From JBBRVW01 sp963784645 (GTDB taxonomy: Bacteria > Actinomycetota > Actinomycetes > JACCUZ01), in assembly GCA_963784645.1 (NCBI GenBank), contig CAWARY010000011.1, positions 287,996 to 351,995 of the forward strand: 64,000 nt of DNA. Reading direction: 5' to 3'. Positions 49,684 through 59,891 of this stretch are shown in pieces. How positions within the stretch are numbered: position 1 is the first letter of the stretch; each line of letters starts with the position of its first letter. A program made the position numbers and the translations under genes. The notes beneath the pieces were generated by a model that was given only the letters and a program-made list of their open reading frames with translations, had not been told where the DNA came from and ran no database searches.

Positions 49684-50715
49684 GTGGGTGTCGAGATCGA
49701 GGTCCAGGGACTGACCAAGTCCTTCGGGAGCTCGCTGATCTGGAAGGACGTCTCGCTCACGCTTCCCGCGGGCGAGATCTCCGTGATGCTCGGCCCGTCC
49801 GGCACCGGCAAGTCGGTCTTCCTCAAGACGCTGGTCGGCCTGCTCAAGCCGGACTCCGGGTCGATCGTCATCCAGGGCCGCGACCTGGTGACGCTGCGCG
49901 AGGCCGAGCTCTACGAGGTCCGCAAGCTCTTCGGCGTGCTGTTCCAGGACGGCGCGCTGTTCGGCTCCATGAGCCTCTACGACAACATCGCCTTCCCGCT
50001 GCGCGAGCACACCCGCAAGAGCGAGTCCGAGGTGAAGAAGGTCGTCACCGAGAAGATGGAGATGGTCGGTCTCCTCGGCTCGGAGACCAAGCTGCCCGGC
50101 GAGATCTCCGGCGGCATGCGCAAGCGGGCCGGCCTGGCCCGGGCACTCGTGCTGGATCCCGAGATCATCCTGTTCGACGAGCCGGACTCGGGCCTCGACC
50201 CGGTGCGCACGGCGTACCTCAACCAGCTGATCATCGACCTCAATGCGGCGATCTCCGCGACGTTCCTCATCGTCACCCACGACGTGAACACCGCGCGCAC
50301 GGTGCCGGACAACATCGGCCTGCTCTACCACAAGCACCTGGCGATGTTCGGTCCGCGCGAGATGCTGCTCTCGAGCGAGGAGCCGGTGGTCCGGCAGTTC
50401 CTCAACGCCCAGCGACAGGGCCCGATCGGCATGGCCGAGGAGAAGGACGCCGACGAGCTGGCGCAGGAGGAGGCCGAGGGCCACGAGCTCCCGCCGCTGC
50501 CGCCGATCCCGCTGCAGCTGCTCACGAGCGACAACCAGGCGCGCTCCACCCAGCGCGAGCCCGGCGCCTGGTGCCGTGACAACGGCGTCACCCCGCCGCC
50601 CGGGTCGTTCGAGTCGCAGAACGCCGCCGCACCCGCGAAGACGGCAGAGCCGGCCCCGCCGGCGGCCGGCCCGCACACCGGAGACCAGCAGCCGCTGGCG
50701 GAGCAGCCCGCATGA
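49684..50715 (+). CDS. mceG: Mce transporter ATPase (MceG/Mkl-like)
   Basis: 343 residues, an MlaF-like ATPase: Walker A LGPSGTGKS (37-44), signature EISGGMRKRAGLAR, Walker B ILFDEPDSGLDP and VTHDVNTA. A C-terminal extension (about 250-343; LPPLPPIPLQLL and a Pro/Ala-rich end) is like MceG of mycobacteria. GTG 49684 follows GAGG by 9 bases; an ATG 5 codons earlier is an alternative. In M. tuberculosis mceG (mkl) also lies between rplL and rpoB, but apart from its mce genes. Confidence 0.92.
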   Translation: MGVEIEVQGLTKSFGSSLIWKDVSLTLPAGEISVMLGPSGTGKSVFLKTLVGLLKPDSGSIVIQGRDLVTLREAELYEVRKLFGVLFQDGALFGSMSLYDNIAFPLREHTRKSESEVKKVVTEKMEMVGLLGSETKLPGEISGGMRKRAGLARALVLDPEIILFDEPDSGLDPVRTAYLNQLIIDLNAAISATFLIVTHDVNTARTVPDNIGLLYHKHLAMFGPREMLLSSEEPVVRQFLNAQRQGPIGMAEEKDADELAQEEAEGHELPPLPPIPLQLLTSDNQARSTQREPGAWCRDNGVTPPPGSFESQNAAAPAKTAEPAPPAAGPHTGDQQPLAEQPA

Positions 50716-51485
50716 GCAATCCCGCGGTCGGAGCGCTCCGGCAGAGCGGCAACCTCTTCGCTCTCGGGCTCGACGTGCTGCGCCAGCTGTTCCGGCGGCC
50801 GTTCCAGACCAAGGAGTTCATCCAGCAGAGCTGGTTCATCGCCAGCGTGACGATCCTGCCCACCGCCCTGGTGAGCATCCCTTTCGGCGCGGTCATCGCC
50901 CTGCAGCTGGGCAACCTCACCCGCCAGCTGGGCGCCCAGTCCTTCACCGGGTCGGCCAGCGTCCTGGCCGTCATCCGTGAGGCCAGCCCGATCGTCACTG
51001 CGCTCCTCATCGCCGGCGCCGGCGGCTCCGCCATCTGCGCCGACCTCGGTGCGCGCAAGATCCGCGAGGAGATCGACGCGATGGAGGTGCTCGGCATCGA
51101 CCCGATCCAGCGTCTCGTGGTCCCGCGGGTGCTGGCCTCGATGCTCGTCGCCGTCCTGCTCAACGGTCTGGTGTCGGTCGTCGGCGTCTGCGGCGGCTAC
51201 TTCTTCAACGTCATCCTCCAGGGCGGCACCCCCGGCGCCTATCTCTCCTCGTTCACCGCTCTCGCCCAGCTCCCCGACCTCTACGTCGGCGAGCTCAAGG
51301 CGCTGGTGTTCGGCGCGCTCGCCGCGATCGTGGCCTCGTACAAGGGCCTCAACGCGGGCGGCGGCCCCAAGGGCGTCGGTGACGCGGTGAACCAGTCCGT
51401 GGTCATCACCTTCATGCTCCTGTTCGTCGTCAACTTCGTGATGACCGCTGTGTACTTCCAGGTCGTCCCGCAGAAGCTGGGCTGA
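50712..51485 (+). CDS. Mce permease YrbE-A (MlaE family)
   Basis: 257 residues, five or six spans, with the MlaE-family segment GDLGARKIREEIDAMEVLGIDPIQRLVVPRVLA (about 115-150). ATG 50712 overlaps the mceG stop (ATGA). Forms the permease with the next gene. Confidence 0.92.
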   Translation: MSNPAVGALRQSGNLFALGLDVLRQLFRRPFQTKEFIQQSWFIASVTILPTALVSIPFGAVIALQLGNLTRQLGAQSFTGSASVLAVIREASPIVTALLIAGAGGSAICADLGARKIREEIDAMEVLGIDPIQRLVVPRVLASMLVAVLLNGLVSVVGVCGGYFFNVILQGGTPGAYLSSFTALAQLPDLYVGELKALVFGALAAIVASYKGLNAGGGPKGVGDAVNQSVVITFMLLFVVNFVMTAVYFQVVPQKLG

Positions 51486-51489
51486 CGCA

Positions 51490-52326
51490 ATGACCCTCCC
51501 GGCCACGCTCAAGAAGCCGTTCACGACGGTCGACGACGGTCTCACCGGGCTCGGCGGACAGCTGCGCTTCTACGCGCGGTCCATCGGCTGGAGCGGCCGC
51601 ACCGTTCGGCGGTACAAGAAGGAGGTCCTCCGGCTGCTGGCCGAGGTCAGCCTCGGCACCGGTGCCCTGTCGGTCATCGGGGGCACCGTCGGGGTCATCG
51701 CCTTCCTCGCGTTCTTCACCGGCACCGAGGTCGGGCTGCAGGGGTACTCGGCACTCAACCAACTCGGCTCGGCCGCGTTCACCGGCTTCGTGTCGGCGTA
51801 CTTCAACACCCGCGAGATCGCGCCGCTCGTCGCCGGGCTGGCGCTGGCCGCCACGGTGGGCTGCGGCTTCACGGCGCAGCTCGGCGCCATGCGGATCAGC
51901 GAGGAGGTCGACGCCCTCGAGGTCATGGGCATCCCGAGCCTGCCCTTCCTGGTCACCACCCGGATGATCGCCGGCTTCGTCGCGGTCATCCCGCTCTACG
52001 TGCTGGGCCTGCTCTCGTCCTACGCCTCGACCCGGCTGATCGCTACCGGCTACTACGGCCAGTCCGCCGGCACCTACGACCACTACTTCCACCTGTTCCT
52101 GCCACCGGGTGACGTGCTGTGGTCGTTCGGGAAGGTGCTCGTCTTCGCCGTCGTCATCATCCTGATCCACTGCTACTACGGGTACACGGCGAGCGGTGGC
52201 CCGGCCGGCGTCGGCATCGCGGTCGGCAAGGCCGTCCGCACCTCGATCGTGGCGATCAACCTGGTCGACTTCTTCCTCAGCCTCGCGATCTGGGGCGCCA
52301 CCACGACCGTCCGGCTGGCGGGGTAG
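51490..52326 (+). CDS. Mce permease YrbE-B (MlaE family)
   Basis: 278 residues with an N-terminal helix and the same MlaE core (TAQLGAMRISEEVDALEVMGIPSLPFLVTTRMIAGF, about 122-160), plus a YYGYTASGGPAGVG loop. ATG 51490 is 4 bases after the previous stop. Confidence 0.92.
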   Translation: MTLPATLKKPFTTVDDGLTGLGGQLRFYARSIGWSGRTVRRYKKEVLRLLAEVSLGTGALSVIGGTVGVIAFLAFFTGTEVGLQGYSALNQLGSAAFTGFVSAYFNTREIAPLVAGLALAATVGCGFTAQLGAMRISEEVDALEVMGIPSLPFLVTTRMIAGFVAVIPLYVLGLLSSYASTRLIATGYYGQSAGTYDHYFHLFLPPGDVLWSFGKVLVFAVVIILIHCYYGYTASGGPAGVGIAVGKAVRTSIVAINLVDFFLSLAIWGATTTVRLAG

Positions 52327-52330
52327 CGCG

Positions 52331-53626
52331 ATGCTCATGCGGGCGCCACGACGCGGCGGGTTCACACAGGGGGTGCTGCTCCGCACCTATGGCGTGGTGT
52401 TCCTCGTCGTCCTCGCACTCCTCGTCGGCCTCTCGGTCGCCATCTACAACAAGGTGTTCGTCGACGTCGTCCACGTCACCCTGCAGACCGACCGCGTCGG
52501 CAACCAGCTCGCCCCGCCTGCCGACGTCAAGCTGCGCGGCATGATCGTCGGCGAGGTCCGCTCGGTCAGCTCGGACGGCAGGCAGGCAACCGTCGCCCTC
52601 GCGCTGCAGCCGCGGACGGTCGGGCTCATCCCCAGGAACGTGAAAGCCCGGCTGCTGCCGAAGACACTGTTCGGCGAGAAGTTCGTCGACCTCCGGATCC
52701 CCGCCCGGCCGTCCCGCGCCCGCCTGTCCGAGGGCGACGTGATCAAGCAGGACCGCACCTCCACCGCCATCGAGCTGGAACGGGTCCTCGACAACCTGCT
52801 CCCCCTGCTGCGCACCATCAACCCGGGCAAGCTCAATGCCACCCTCAACGCGCTGGCGACCGCGCTCGAGGGGCGGGGCGAACGGCTCGGTGAGAACCTC
52901 GAGCTGGTCGACGGGTACTTCACCCGGCTCAACCCCGAGCTCCCGACGATCCAGGCCGACCTCGTGGGCCTCGCTGACGTGTCGAACATCTACGCCGACG
53001 CCGCGCCCGACCTGGTGCGGATGCTGCGCAACTTCTCGGTGACGACGAGCACCATCAAGGACAAGTCGCAGGCGTACGCCGGGTTCCTGGCCGGCACCGC
53101 CGGCTTCGCGACGACCACCCGACAGCTCCTGGACGAGAACGGCGACCGGATCATCCAGCTCGCGGCCGTCGGGCGCCCGACCCTCGCGGTGCTGGCGAAG
53201 TACTCGCCGGAGTACCCGTGCCTGTTGCAGGGCCTCGCTCAGTCCGAGGACTTCATCGGCAAGACCTTCGCCAACGGCGAGCTGCACATCACCCTCGAGG
53301 TGACCCGCGCGCGCAGCGGCTTCACACCGGGGGAGGAGCCGTCCTGGGGCGAACGCCGGGGGCCCAGGTGCTACGGACTGCCCAACCCGCCGCGGCCCTG
53401 GCCGGGCAACGCGTTCCGCGACGGCACCAAGGGGAACGGCAGCGCGAGCGCCGTCCCGCAGTTCCTCGTCGACCCGCAGAGCGGCACCAGCGGCAGCAGC
53501 GAGGAGCAGGGAGTGGTCGACGCGCTCGTCGCGCCCCAGCTGGGCGTCCCGGCGAGCGAGGTTCCCGACCTCGCGACACTGCTGTTCGGCCCGATGGCCC
53601 GTGGGACGGCGGTGAACCAGTCGTGA
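52331..53626 (+). CDS. Mce family protein, MceA position
   Basis: 431 residues: one N-terminal anchor (about 18-40), then an MCE/MlaD domain (about 42-120; KLRGMIVGEVRSVSSDGRQ) and a long helical coiled region (about 150-300), then a Pro/Gly-rich C-terminus. It is part of the outward tunnel for lipids or steroids. First of six mce genes; ATG 52331. Confidence 0.9.
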   Translation: MLMRAPRRGGFTQGVLLRTYGVVFLVVLALLVGLSVAIYNKVFVDVVHVTLQTDRVGNQLAPPADVKLRGMIVGEVRSVSSDGRQATVALALQPRTVGLIPRNVKARLLPKTLFGEKFVDLRIPARPSRARLSEGDVIKQDRTSTAIELERVLDNLLPLLRTINPGKLNATLNALATALEGRGERLGENLELVDGYFTRLNPELPTIQADLVGLADVSNIYADAAPDLVRMLRNFSVTTSTIKDKSQAYAGFLAGTAGFATTTRQLLDENGDRIIQLAAVGRPTLAVLAKYSPEYPCLLQGLAQSEDFIGKTFANGELHITLEVTRARSGFTPGEEPSWGERRGPRCYGLPNPPRPWPGNAFRDGTKGNGSASAVPQFLVDPQSGTSGSSEEQGVVDALVAPQLGVPASEVPDLATLLFGPMARGTAVNQS

Positions 53627-54645
53627 AGACCACCTCCTCGCTCATCAAGCTGATCGTCTTCATCGTCGTGACCGTTTTCGCGACCGGCGTGCTGGCCGCG
53701 ACGATCGGCAACTTCCGGTTCGGCGGGTCGACGACCTACCGGGCGCTGTTCACCGACGCGACCGGGCTGATGAAGGGCGATGACGTCCGCATCGCCGGCG
53801 TCCGGGTCGGTGAGATCAACGGCGTCTCGGTCACCCGACGAGGTGCGCGGTCGCTCGCGCTCGTGTCGTTCGACGTGGCCTCGGACCGGCCGATCGCCGA
53901 GAGCACCCTGGCGCAGATCCGGTACCGCAACCTCGTCGGCCAGCGTTACGTCGCGCTCTCCGAGGGCGCCGGAACCGGCCGGACGCTCCCGTCCGACGCG
54001 ACGATCCCGCTGCGGCAGACCCAGCCGGCCCTGGACCTGACGGTCCTGTTCAACGGGTTCAAGCCGCTCTTCGCGGCCCTCAACCCGGAGGACGTCAACG
54101 CCTTCGCGATGGAGATCATCAAGACGCTGCAGGGTGAGGGCGGCACCATCAACTCGCTGCTCGGCCACACGGCGTCGCTGACCTCCACCCTCGCCGACCG
54201 GGACAAGGTCATCGGCCGCACCGTCGACAACCTCAACCAGGTGCTCGGCACCGTGGACGAGCGCGACAAGCAGCTGGACACCCTCATCGTCGAGCTGCAG
54301 CGCTTCGTCAGCGGCCTGGCGGAGGACCGCCAGGCCATCGGGGCCTCGCTGACCAACATCGCCAACCTGGCCGACGCCACCTCCCAGCTCGTGGAGCAGG
54401 GCCGCCCGGCGATCCGGACCGACGTCCAGAAGCTCGGCGAGGTCGCCGGGACGCTCGACGACAACAAGCAGATCGTCGACGGCGTCCTCAAGCGGCTGCC
54501 GAACAAGCTCAACACGATCACCCGCACCGCGACGTACGGCTCGTGGTTCAACTTCTACCTCTGTGACTTCGAGGGCCGGATCATCCTGAGCAACGTCACG
54601 GTCTTCACGCCGAACTACCACTCGTCGGCCGCGAGGTGCTCGTGA
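53623..54645 (+). CDS. Mce family protein, MceB position
   Basis: 340 residues with an N-terminal anchor (about 8-26), the MCE domain (about 36-115; GLMKGDDVRIAGVRVGEINGVS) and a helical tail. GTG 53623 overlaps the mceA stop (GTGA). It ends with the typical NFYLCDFEGRI region. Confidence 0.92.
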   Translation: MKTTSSLIKLIVFIVVTVFATGVLAATIGNFRFGGSTTYRALFTDATGLMKGDDVRIAGVRVGEINGVSVTRRGARSLALVSFDVASDRPIAESTLAQIRYRNLVGQRYVALSEGAGTGRTLPSDATIPLRQTQPALDLTVLFNGFKPLFAALNPEDVNAFAMEIIKTLQGEGGTINSLLGHTASLTSTLADRDKVIGRTVDNLNQVLGTVDERDKQLDTLIVELQRFVSGLAEDRQAIGASLTNIANLADATSQLVEQGRPAIRTDVQKLGEVAGTLDDNKQIVDGVLKRLPNKLNTITRTATYGSWFNFYLCDFEGRIILSNVTVFTPNYHSSAARCS

Positions 54646-55640
54646 TGCTGCAGCGGCGACCCAGGCGCCGGCGGGCCGGCGTCCCGTTCCGGGAGCGCAA
54701 CCCCGTGGTGATCGGCGGCATCGGTCTCGCCGTGATCGCGGCGATGCTGCTGCTCGCTTTCAACATCGACTCCATCCCTCTGTTCGCCGGCAAGTCGTAC
54801 TCCGCCGCGCTGTCCGAGGCGGGCGGCCTCAAGAGCGGTGACGACGTGCGCATCGCGGGAGTGAAGGTCGGCAAGGTCACCACCGTCGACCTCGACGGCG
54901 ACCACGTGAAGGTCGACTTCCGGGTCGGGCGGTCGACCGGGCTCGGCCGCCGGACCTCGGCCACCGTGCGGATCAAGACGATCCTCGGCCAGAAGTTCCT
55001 CGCCCTCGAGCCCGCCGGGCCCGGCGAGCTCACCGAGATCCCGATGTCGCGCACCACCCCGGCGTACGACGTGGTGGAGGCGTTCAGCGACCTTGCCACC
55101 ACGACCGGGTCGATCGACACCGGCCAGCTGGCGACGGCCCTCGACACGGTGTCGAACACCTTCCGCGACTCGCCGGACGAGGTTCGCGCGGCAGTCGACG
55201 GGCTGGGTCGGCTGTCCCGCACGATCGCTTCGCGCGACCAGCAGGTCCGTCAGCTGCTCGAGCACGCCCACGGCGTCACCGGAGTCCTGGCGGCGCGGAA
55301 CAAGGAGCTGGTCGCGCTGCTCTCCGACGGCGACCTGCTGCTGCAGGAGCTGCGCAAGCGTCGCGCGGACATCCACACCCTGCTCGTCAGCACCGTGACG
55401 CTCTCGCAGCAGCTGACCGGGCTCGTCCGCGACAACAGGGCCGCCATCCGGCCCGCGCTGGAGAACCTCAAGAACGTGCTCGCGACCCTGCAGGCCAACC
55501 AGGACAACCTCGACCGCAGCATCACGCTGCTGGCGCCGTTCGTCCGGGTGTTCGCCAACACCACCGGCAACGGCCGCTGGTTCGACACCTACATCCAGAA
55601 CATCGTCCCCGTGCCAGGCGGCCCCGGGAGCGCGACGTGA
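54645..55640 (+). CDS. Mce family protein, MceC position
   Basis: 331 residues: basic start, anchor (about 22-40), MCE domain (about 48-125; GGLKSGDDVRIAGVKVGKVTTVDLDG), helical region and NTTGNGRWFDTYIQN at the end. ATG 54645 overlaps the mceB stop; a GTG one codon earlier is possible. Confidence 0.92.
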   Translation: MLQRRPRRRRAGVPFRERNPVVIGGIGLAVIAAMLLLAFNIDSIPLFAGKSYSAALSEAGGLKSGDDVRIAGVKVGKVTTVDLDGDHVKVDFRVGRSTGLGRRTSATVRIKTILGQKFLALEPAGPGELTEIPMSRTTPAYDVVEAFSDLATTTGSIDTGQLATALDTVSNTFRDSPDEVRAAVDGLGRLSRTIASRDQQVRQLLEHAHGVTGVLAARNKELVALLSDGDLLLQELRKRRADIHTLLVSTVTLSQQLTGLVRDNRAAIRPALENLKNVLATLQANQDNLDRSITLLAPFVRVFANTTGNGRWFDTYIQNIVPVPGGPGSAT

Positions 55641-56758
55641 GTCGCCGTGGGCTGGTGGCGGGCGGCGTGGTCCTCGTCCTGCTCGTCGGCCTGGTCGCGG
55701 TGCTGTGGCCCGGTGGCGGCGACCGGCACGTCCGCGCCGAGTTCGTCCGGGCGGTCGGCCTCTACAAGGGCTCCGACGTGCGGATCCTCGGTGTCAAGGT
55801 CGGCGAGGTCACCTCGGTCCGGCCGGCCGGCGACCGGGTGGTCGTCGACATGACCTACGACGACGCGTACTCCGTGCCCGCCGACGCGAAGGCCGTGGTC
55901 GTGTCGCCCTCCGTCGTCAGCGACCGCTACGTCCAGCTGACGCCGGTCTACCAGGGCGGCCCCAAGCTGGCCGACGACGCCCGGATCGCGCTCGGGCGCA
56001 CAGCGGTCCCGGTGGAGCTGGACCGGATCTTCTCCAGTCTCGACGACCTCAACGTCGCGCTCGGGCCCGAAGGGGCGAACCGCACCGGCGCGCTGTCCCG
56101 GCTGCTCGCGGTCGGAGCCGACAACCTCGACGGCGAGGGCACCAAGATCAACCGCACGGTCACGGACTTCTCGAAGGCCCTGAGCACGTTGGCGACCAAG
56201 CGCGAGGACCTCTTCGGCACGGTGCGCAACCTGCAGGTCTTCACCACGGCGCTGGCCGGCAGCGACAGCCAGGTCCGAGCGTTCAACACCGACCTGGCCA
56301 GCGTCGCCGACCAGCTGGCGGGGGAGCGTGGCGAGCTCGCCCTGGCGTTGAAGAACCTCGCGATCGCGCTGAGCGAGGTGTCGTCGTTCGTCAAGGAGAA
56401 CCGGAAGGACCTCACGACCGACATCTCCGGCCTCGCCGACATCACCGGGGTCCTCGCGAAGCAGAAGGACGCGCTCGCCGAGATCCTCGACGCCGGCCCG
56501 GTCGCGCTGTCGAACCTGCAGAACGCCTACAACCCGGCGTCCGGCACGCTCGACACCCGCGACAACGCCGAGCAGCTCGACGACCCCGGTCTCTACCTGT
56601 GCTCGCTGCTGACCTCGCTGGGCCAGCCGCAGCGAGTCTGCGACCAGATCGACAAGGTCCTCAAGAACAAGCAGCTGCCCGAGCCGGGCGAGCTGCTGCC
56701 CGGCGGCAGTGGCGGCCCGGACCTCACGCTGGGCGGCATCCTGGGCGGTTCGCAGTGA
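55637..56758 (+). CDS. Mce family protein, MceD position
   Basis: 373 residues with an anchor (about 5-25), MCE domain (about 32-110; GLYKGSDVRILGVKVGEVTSV) and helical tail that ends in a Gly-rich GGSGGPDLTLGGIL. GTG 55637 overlaps the mceC stop. Confidence 0.92.
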   Translation: MSRRGLVAGGVVLVLLVGLVAVLWPGGGDRHVRAEFVRAVGLYKGSDVRILGVKVGEVTSVRPAGDRVVVDMTYDDAYSVPADAKAVVVSPSVVSDRYVQLTPVYQGGPKLADDARIALGRTAVPVELDRIFSSLDDLNVALGPEGANRTGALSRLLAVGADNLDGEGTKINRTVTDFSKALSTLATKREDLFGTVRNLQVFTTALAGSDSQVRAFNTDLASVADQLAGERGELALALKNLAIALSEVSSFVKENRKDLTTDISGLADITGVLAKQKDALAEILDAGPVALSNLQNAYNPASGTLDTRDNAEQLDDPGLYLCSLLTSLGQPQRVCDQIDKVLKNKQLPEPGELLPGGSGGPDLTLGGILGGSQ

Positions 56759-58050
56759 GTGCGCTCGCGCGGCGGGCCCGCGTCGGTGTCACCGCGGTCA
56801 CCGCAGGTGTCCTGGCCCTCGCCCTGTCCGGCTGCCAGGGGATCTACGACCTGCCGCTCCCGGGTGGCGCCGCCACCGGGAGCGACGCCTACCACGTGAC
56901 CGTCGAGTTCGCCGACGTGCTGGACCTGGTGCCGCAGAGTGCCGTGAAGGTCAACGACGTCACCGTCGGCGCCGTCGACTCGGTCCAGCTCGAGGGCTGG
57001 CACGCGCAGGTCACCGTGCGGCTGCGGAGGTCGGTGCAGCTCCCTGACAACGCGATCGCGGAGCTGCGCCAGACCAGCCTGCTCGGCGAGAAGTTCGTGT
57101 CGCTGTCGCCGCCCACCGGGCAGGCGCCGCACGGTCGGCTGGCCGAGGGCGACACGATCCCGTTGTCCCGCTCGGGCCGTAACCCGGAGGTCGAGGAGGT
57201 CCTGTCCGCGCTCTCCCTGGTGCTCAACGGCGGCGGCGTCGCCCAGCTCAAGACGATCAACGTCGAGCTGACCCGCGCGATGCGCGGCCACGAGGACGAC
57301 ATCAAGGGCGCCCTCGCGCAGCTGGACACCTTCATCGGCGGCCTCGACCAGCGCAAGGCGGACGTCGTCCGCGCGCTGGACGGGCTCGACCGGCTCAGCG
57401 CCCGGCTCGCCGACCAGAAGGGCACGATCGCCCACGCGATCGACGATCTCGGCCCGGGTCTGAAGGTGCTCGCCGACCAGCGCGCAGAGCTGACGACGAT
57501 GCTCACCGCTCTGTCGGACCTCGGTCGGGTCGGCACCCGCGTCGTCAACGCCAGCCGCGCCGACACGGTGGCCAACTTGCGTGCGCTGGCCCCGATCCTG
57601 ACGACGCTGTCCGAGGCGGGCGACAACCTGCCGAAGGCGCTCGAGCTGGCGTTCACCTACCCGTTCCCGCGGGCTGCGACCGACGCGGTGCAGGGCGACT
57701 ACACCAACCTGCGGATCACCACCGACCTCGACCTGCGCACGATCCTGTCCAACCTCGACGGCGGCAAGGACCCGGGCCTGCCGAGCCTGCCGCCCGTCCC
57801 GACGTCGCTGCCCACCGGGCTGCCGACCTCGCTGCCCTCGGTGTCGCTGCCGCCCCTTCCGACCGGTGGGCTGCCGACGACCGGCCTGCCGACGGTCTCG
57901 ACCCCGCCGTTGCCCTCGGTGACGGTGCCCGGTGGTGGTGGCGGCAGCCCGATCTGCACGGCCGGCATCTGCATCGGCGCACCAGCCTCCTCGGCGTCCG
58001 GCGCGTACAGCACCAACCTGGCCCGCCTGATGATGGGAGGGCTCGCGTGA
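56755..58050 (+). CDS. Mce family lipoprotein, MceE (LprK-like) position
   Basis: 431 residues. Signal with lipobox LALSGC (Cys near residue 27), then the MCE domain (about 45-120), helices, and a Pro/Leu/Thr repeat region (about 340-400; LPTGLPTSLPSVSLPPLPTG). MceE members are lipoproteins in mce operons. GTG 56755 overlaps the mceD stop. Confidence 0.92.
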   Translation: MSALARRARVGVTAVTAGVLALALSGCQGIYDLPLPGGAATGSDAYHVTVEFADVLDLVPQSAVKVNDVTVGAVDSVQLEGWHAQVTVRLRRSVQLPDNAIAELRQTSLLGEKFVSLSPPTGQAPHGRLAEGDTIPLSRSGRNPEVEEVLSALSLVLNGGGVAQLKTINVELTRAMRGHEDDIKGALAQLDTFIGGLDQRKADVVRALDGLDRLSARLADQKGTIAHAIDDLGPGLKVLADQRAELTTMLTALSDLGRVGTRVVNASRADTVANLRALAPILTTLSEAGDNLPKALELAFTYPFPRAATDAVQGDYTNLRITTDLDLRTILSNLDGGKDPGLPSLPPVPTSLPTGLPTSLPSVSLPPLPTGGLPTTGLPTVSTPPLPSVTVPGGGGGSPICTAGICIGAPASSASGAYSTNLARLMMGGLA

Positions 58051-59385
58051 TCCGCCGGGGCGTGAAGGTCCAGCTGGTCGCGTTCCTCGCGATCACCATC
58101 GTCGGGCTGAGCTTCGTCAGCGCCCGGTACGTCGGGCTGGGCCAGCTGCTGTTCGGCTCCGGCTACGTCGTGAGCGCCGACTTCCCCGAGGCCGGCGGCA
58201 TCTTCCAGAACGCCGAGGTCACCTACCGCGGGGTCGCCGTCGGCCGGGTCGACCGGCTGCGGCTGGCCGCTGACGGCGTGCACGTCGACCTCCGGCTGGA
58301 CTCGGGAACGAGGGTCCCGACGGACACTGTCGCGGTCGTGGAGAACCGCTCGGCGGTGGGCGAGCAGTACGTCGACCTCCAGCCCCGCCGCGGCGGCGGC
58401 CCGTTCCTCGCCGACGGCGACCGCATCGCCGGCCCGGACAACCGCACCCCGCTGCACACCGAGACCCTGCTGCTCGACCTCAACCGGCTGGTGAAGTCCG
58501 TGGACAAGGCGGACCTCGTCACCGTCATCGACGAGCTCGGCGACGCCTTCTCCGGCACCGGGCCGGACCTCCAGCGGCTGCTCGACTCGGGCGATGCCCT
58601 GACCCGGGCCGCGACCGACAACCTCGAGCCGACCATCACGCTGATCCGCGACGGCCGGACGGTGCTCGACACCCAGCGCGACTCCGGGTCGGCCATCACG
58701 AGCTTCTCCGCCGACCTCGCCGACCTCAGCCAGACCCTGCGCACCAGCGACGGCGACCTGCGCAAGGTCCTGGACAACGGGGTGGTGGCCTCTCAGGAGC
58801 TCGACACCCTCATCCGCACCAACCGGGCCGCGATCTCGGCGCTGCTGGCGAACCTCCTCACCAGCGGCCAGGTCACGGTCGCCCGGCTGGCCGGCGTCGA
58901 GCAGATCCTCGTCACCTACCCGGACAACGTGGCCGGCGGCTACACCGTGGTCCCCGGCGACGGCAGCTCGCACTTCGGCCTGGTGCTCAACGCTTCCGAC
59001 CCGCCGGTCTGCACGCAAGGCTATGGCGGCACCCGGAAGCGGGTGCCCCGGGACACGTCCGACCGCCCCGGCCAACACCGACGCCCGGTGCACACTGCCG
59101 CGCGGCAGCAAGGCCTCGGTGCGCGGCGCCCAGAACGCCCCGTCGCCCTCGGGCCGGTCCGGCGACGTCCTGCCCGGCGGCGCGACTGCCGGGACCGACG
59201 GGACGTACCGTGACGAGGTGGACAGCGCCGTTTCGCCGTCCTACCTGGCCGGGTACGACGCCACCAGCGGGCTCGCCTACGGCGCCGACGGCTCGCCGCT
59301 GCGGCTCCGGGCGACCGGAGCGCAGGCGCGGGCGCTCGGGAAGGACTCGTGGACGTGGCTGCTGCTCGGGCCGATGAGCCGATGA
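58047..59385 (+). CDS. Mce family protein, MceF position (frame break near the C-terminus)
   Basis: Up to DTSDR (about residue 340) it is a normal MceF: anchor (about 8-26), MCE domain (about 38-115; GGIFQNAEVTYRGVAVGRVDRL), helices. Homology then continues one frame over (PANTDARCTLPRGS to LLLGPMSR). The shift is in a run of four C at 59066-59069; removing one base gives 445 residues. The corrected extent is 58047-59385 (1339 bases, 1 over a multiple of 3). The uncorrected frame stops at 59213. Confidence 0.85.
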
Positions 59386-59883
59386 CGCGCACCCGCTCGC
59401 TGCCCGTCCGGCCGCTCCTGCTCGCCCTCCTCGTACTGGTCGCCGTCGCGGCCGCGGCGCTGGCCGCCACCTCGCTGTCCCGGGTGTCGGCCGCCACCGA
59501 CCGGGCCGACCGGCGCACGGCGGTGCTCGAGGCGGCGCGGCAGCAGGCGGTCAACTTCACCACGCTGGACTACCAGCACCTCGACCGTGACCTGGGCCGG
59601 GTGCTCCGCGGTGCCAGCGGCGACTTCCGCAAGCAGTTCGCCGCGGGCACCAAGGACCTCTCCTCCCTGGTCACCCAGAACAAGGCCGTCAGCCGGGGCG
59701 AGGTGCTCGACGCCGGGCTGGTGAGCTCCGACGACGACTCCGCCCGGGTGCTGGTCGTGGCCGACAGCACCGTCACCAACGCGGCCGACCCCACAGCCGC
59801 AGAAGAGGCACTACCGCATGCAGCTCGACCTGGTCCGCCACGGCGACCGCTGGCTCGTCTCCGACCTCCAGTTCGTGGGCTGA
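59382..59883 (+). CDS. Mce-associated membrane protein 1 (frame break)
   Basis: About 166 residues if corrected: one N-terminal span (about 12-33) and a NTF2-like/Mce-assoc domain (ARQQAVNFTTLDYQHLDRDLGRVLRGASGDF). In one frame the C-terminus is lost after DPT; the continuation RHYRMQLDLVRHGDRWLVSDLQFVG in a neighbouring frame is a family-typical end. One extra base near 59796 accounts for it. As given the frame runs on into the next gene. ATG 59382 overlaps the mceF end (ATGA). Confidence 0.75.
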
Positions 59884-59891
59884 GGGCTGTC

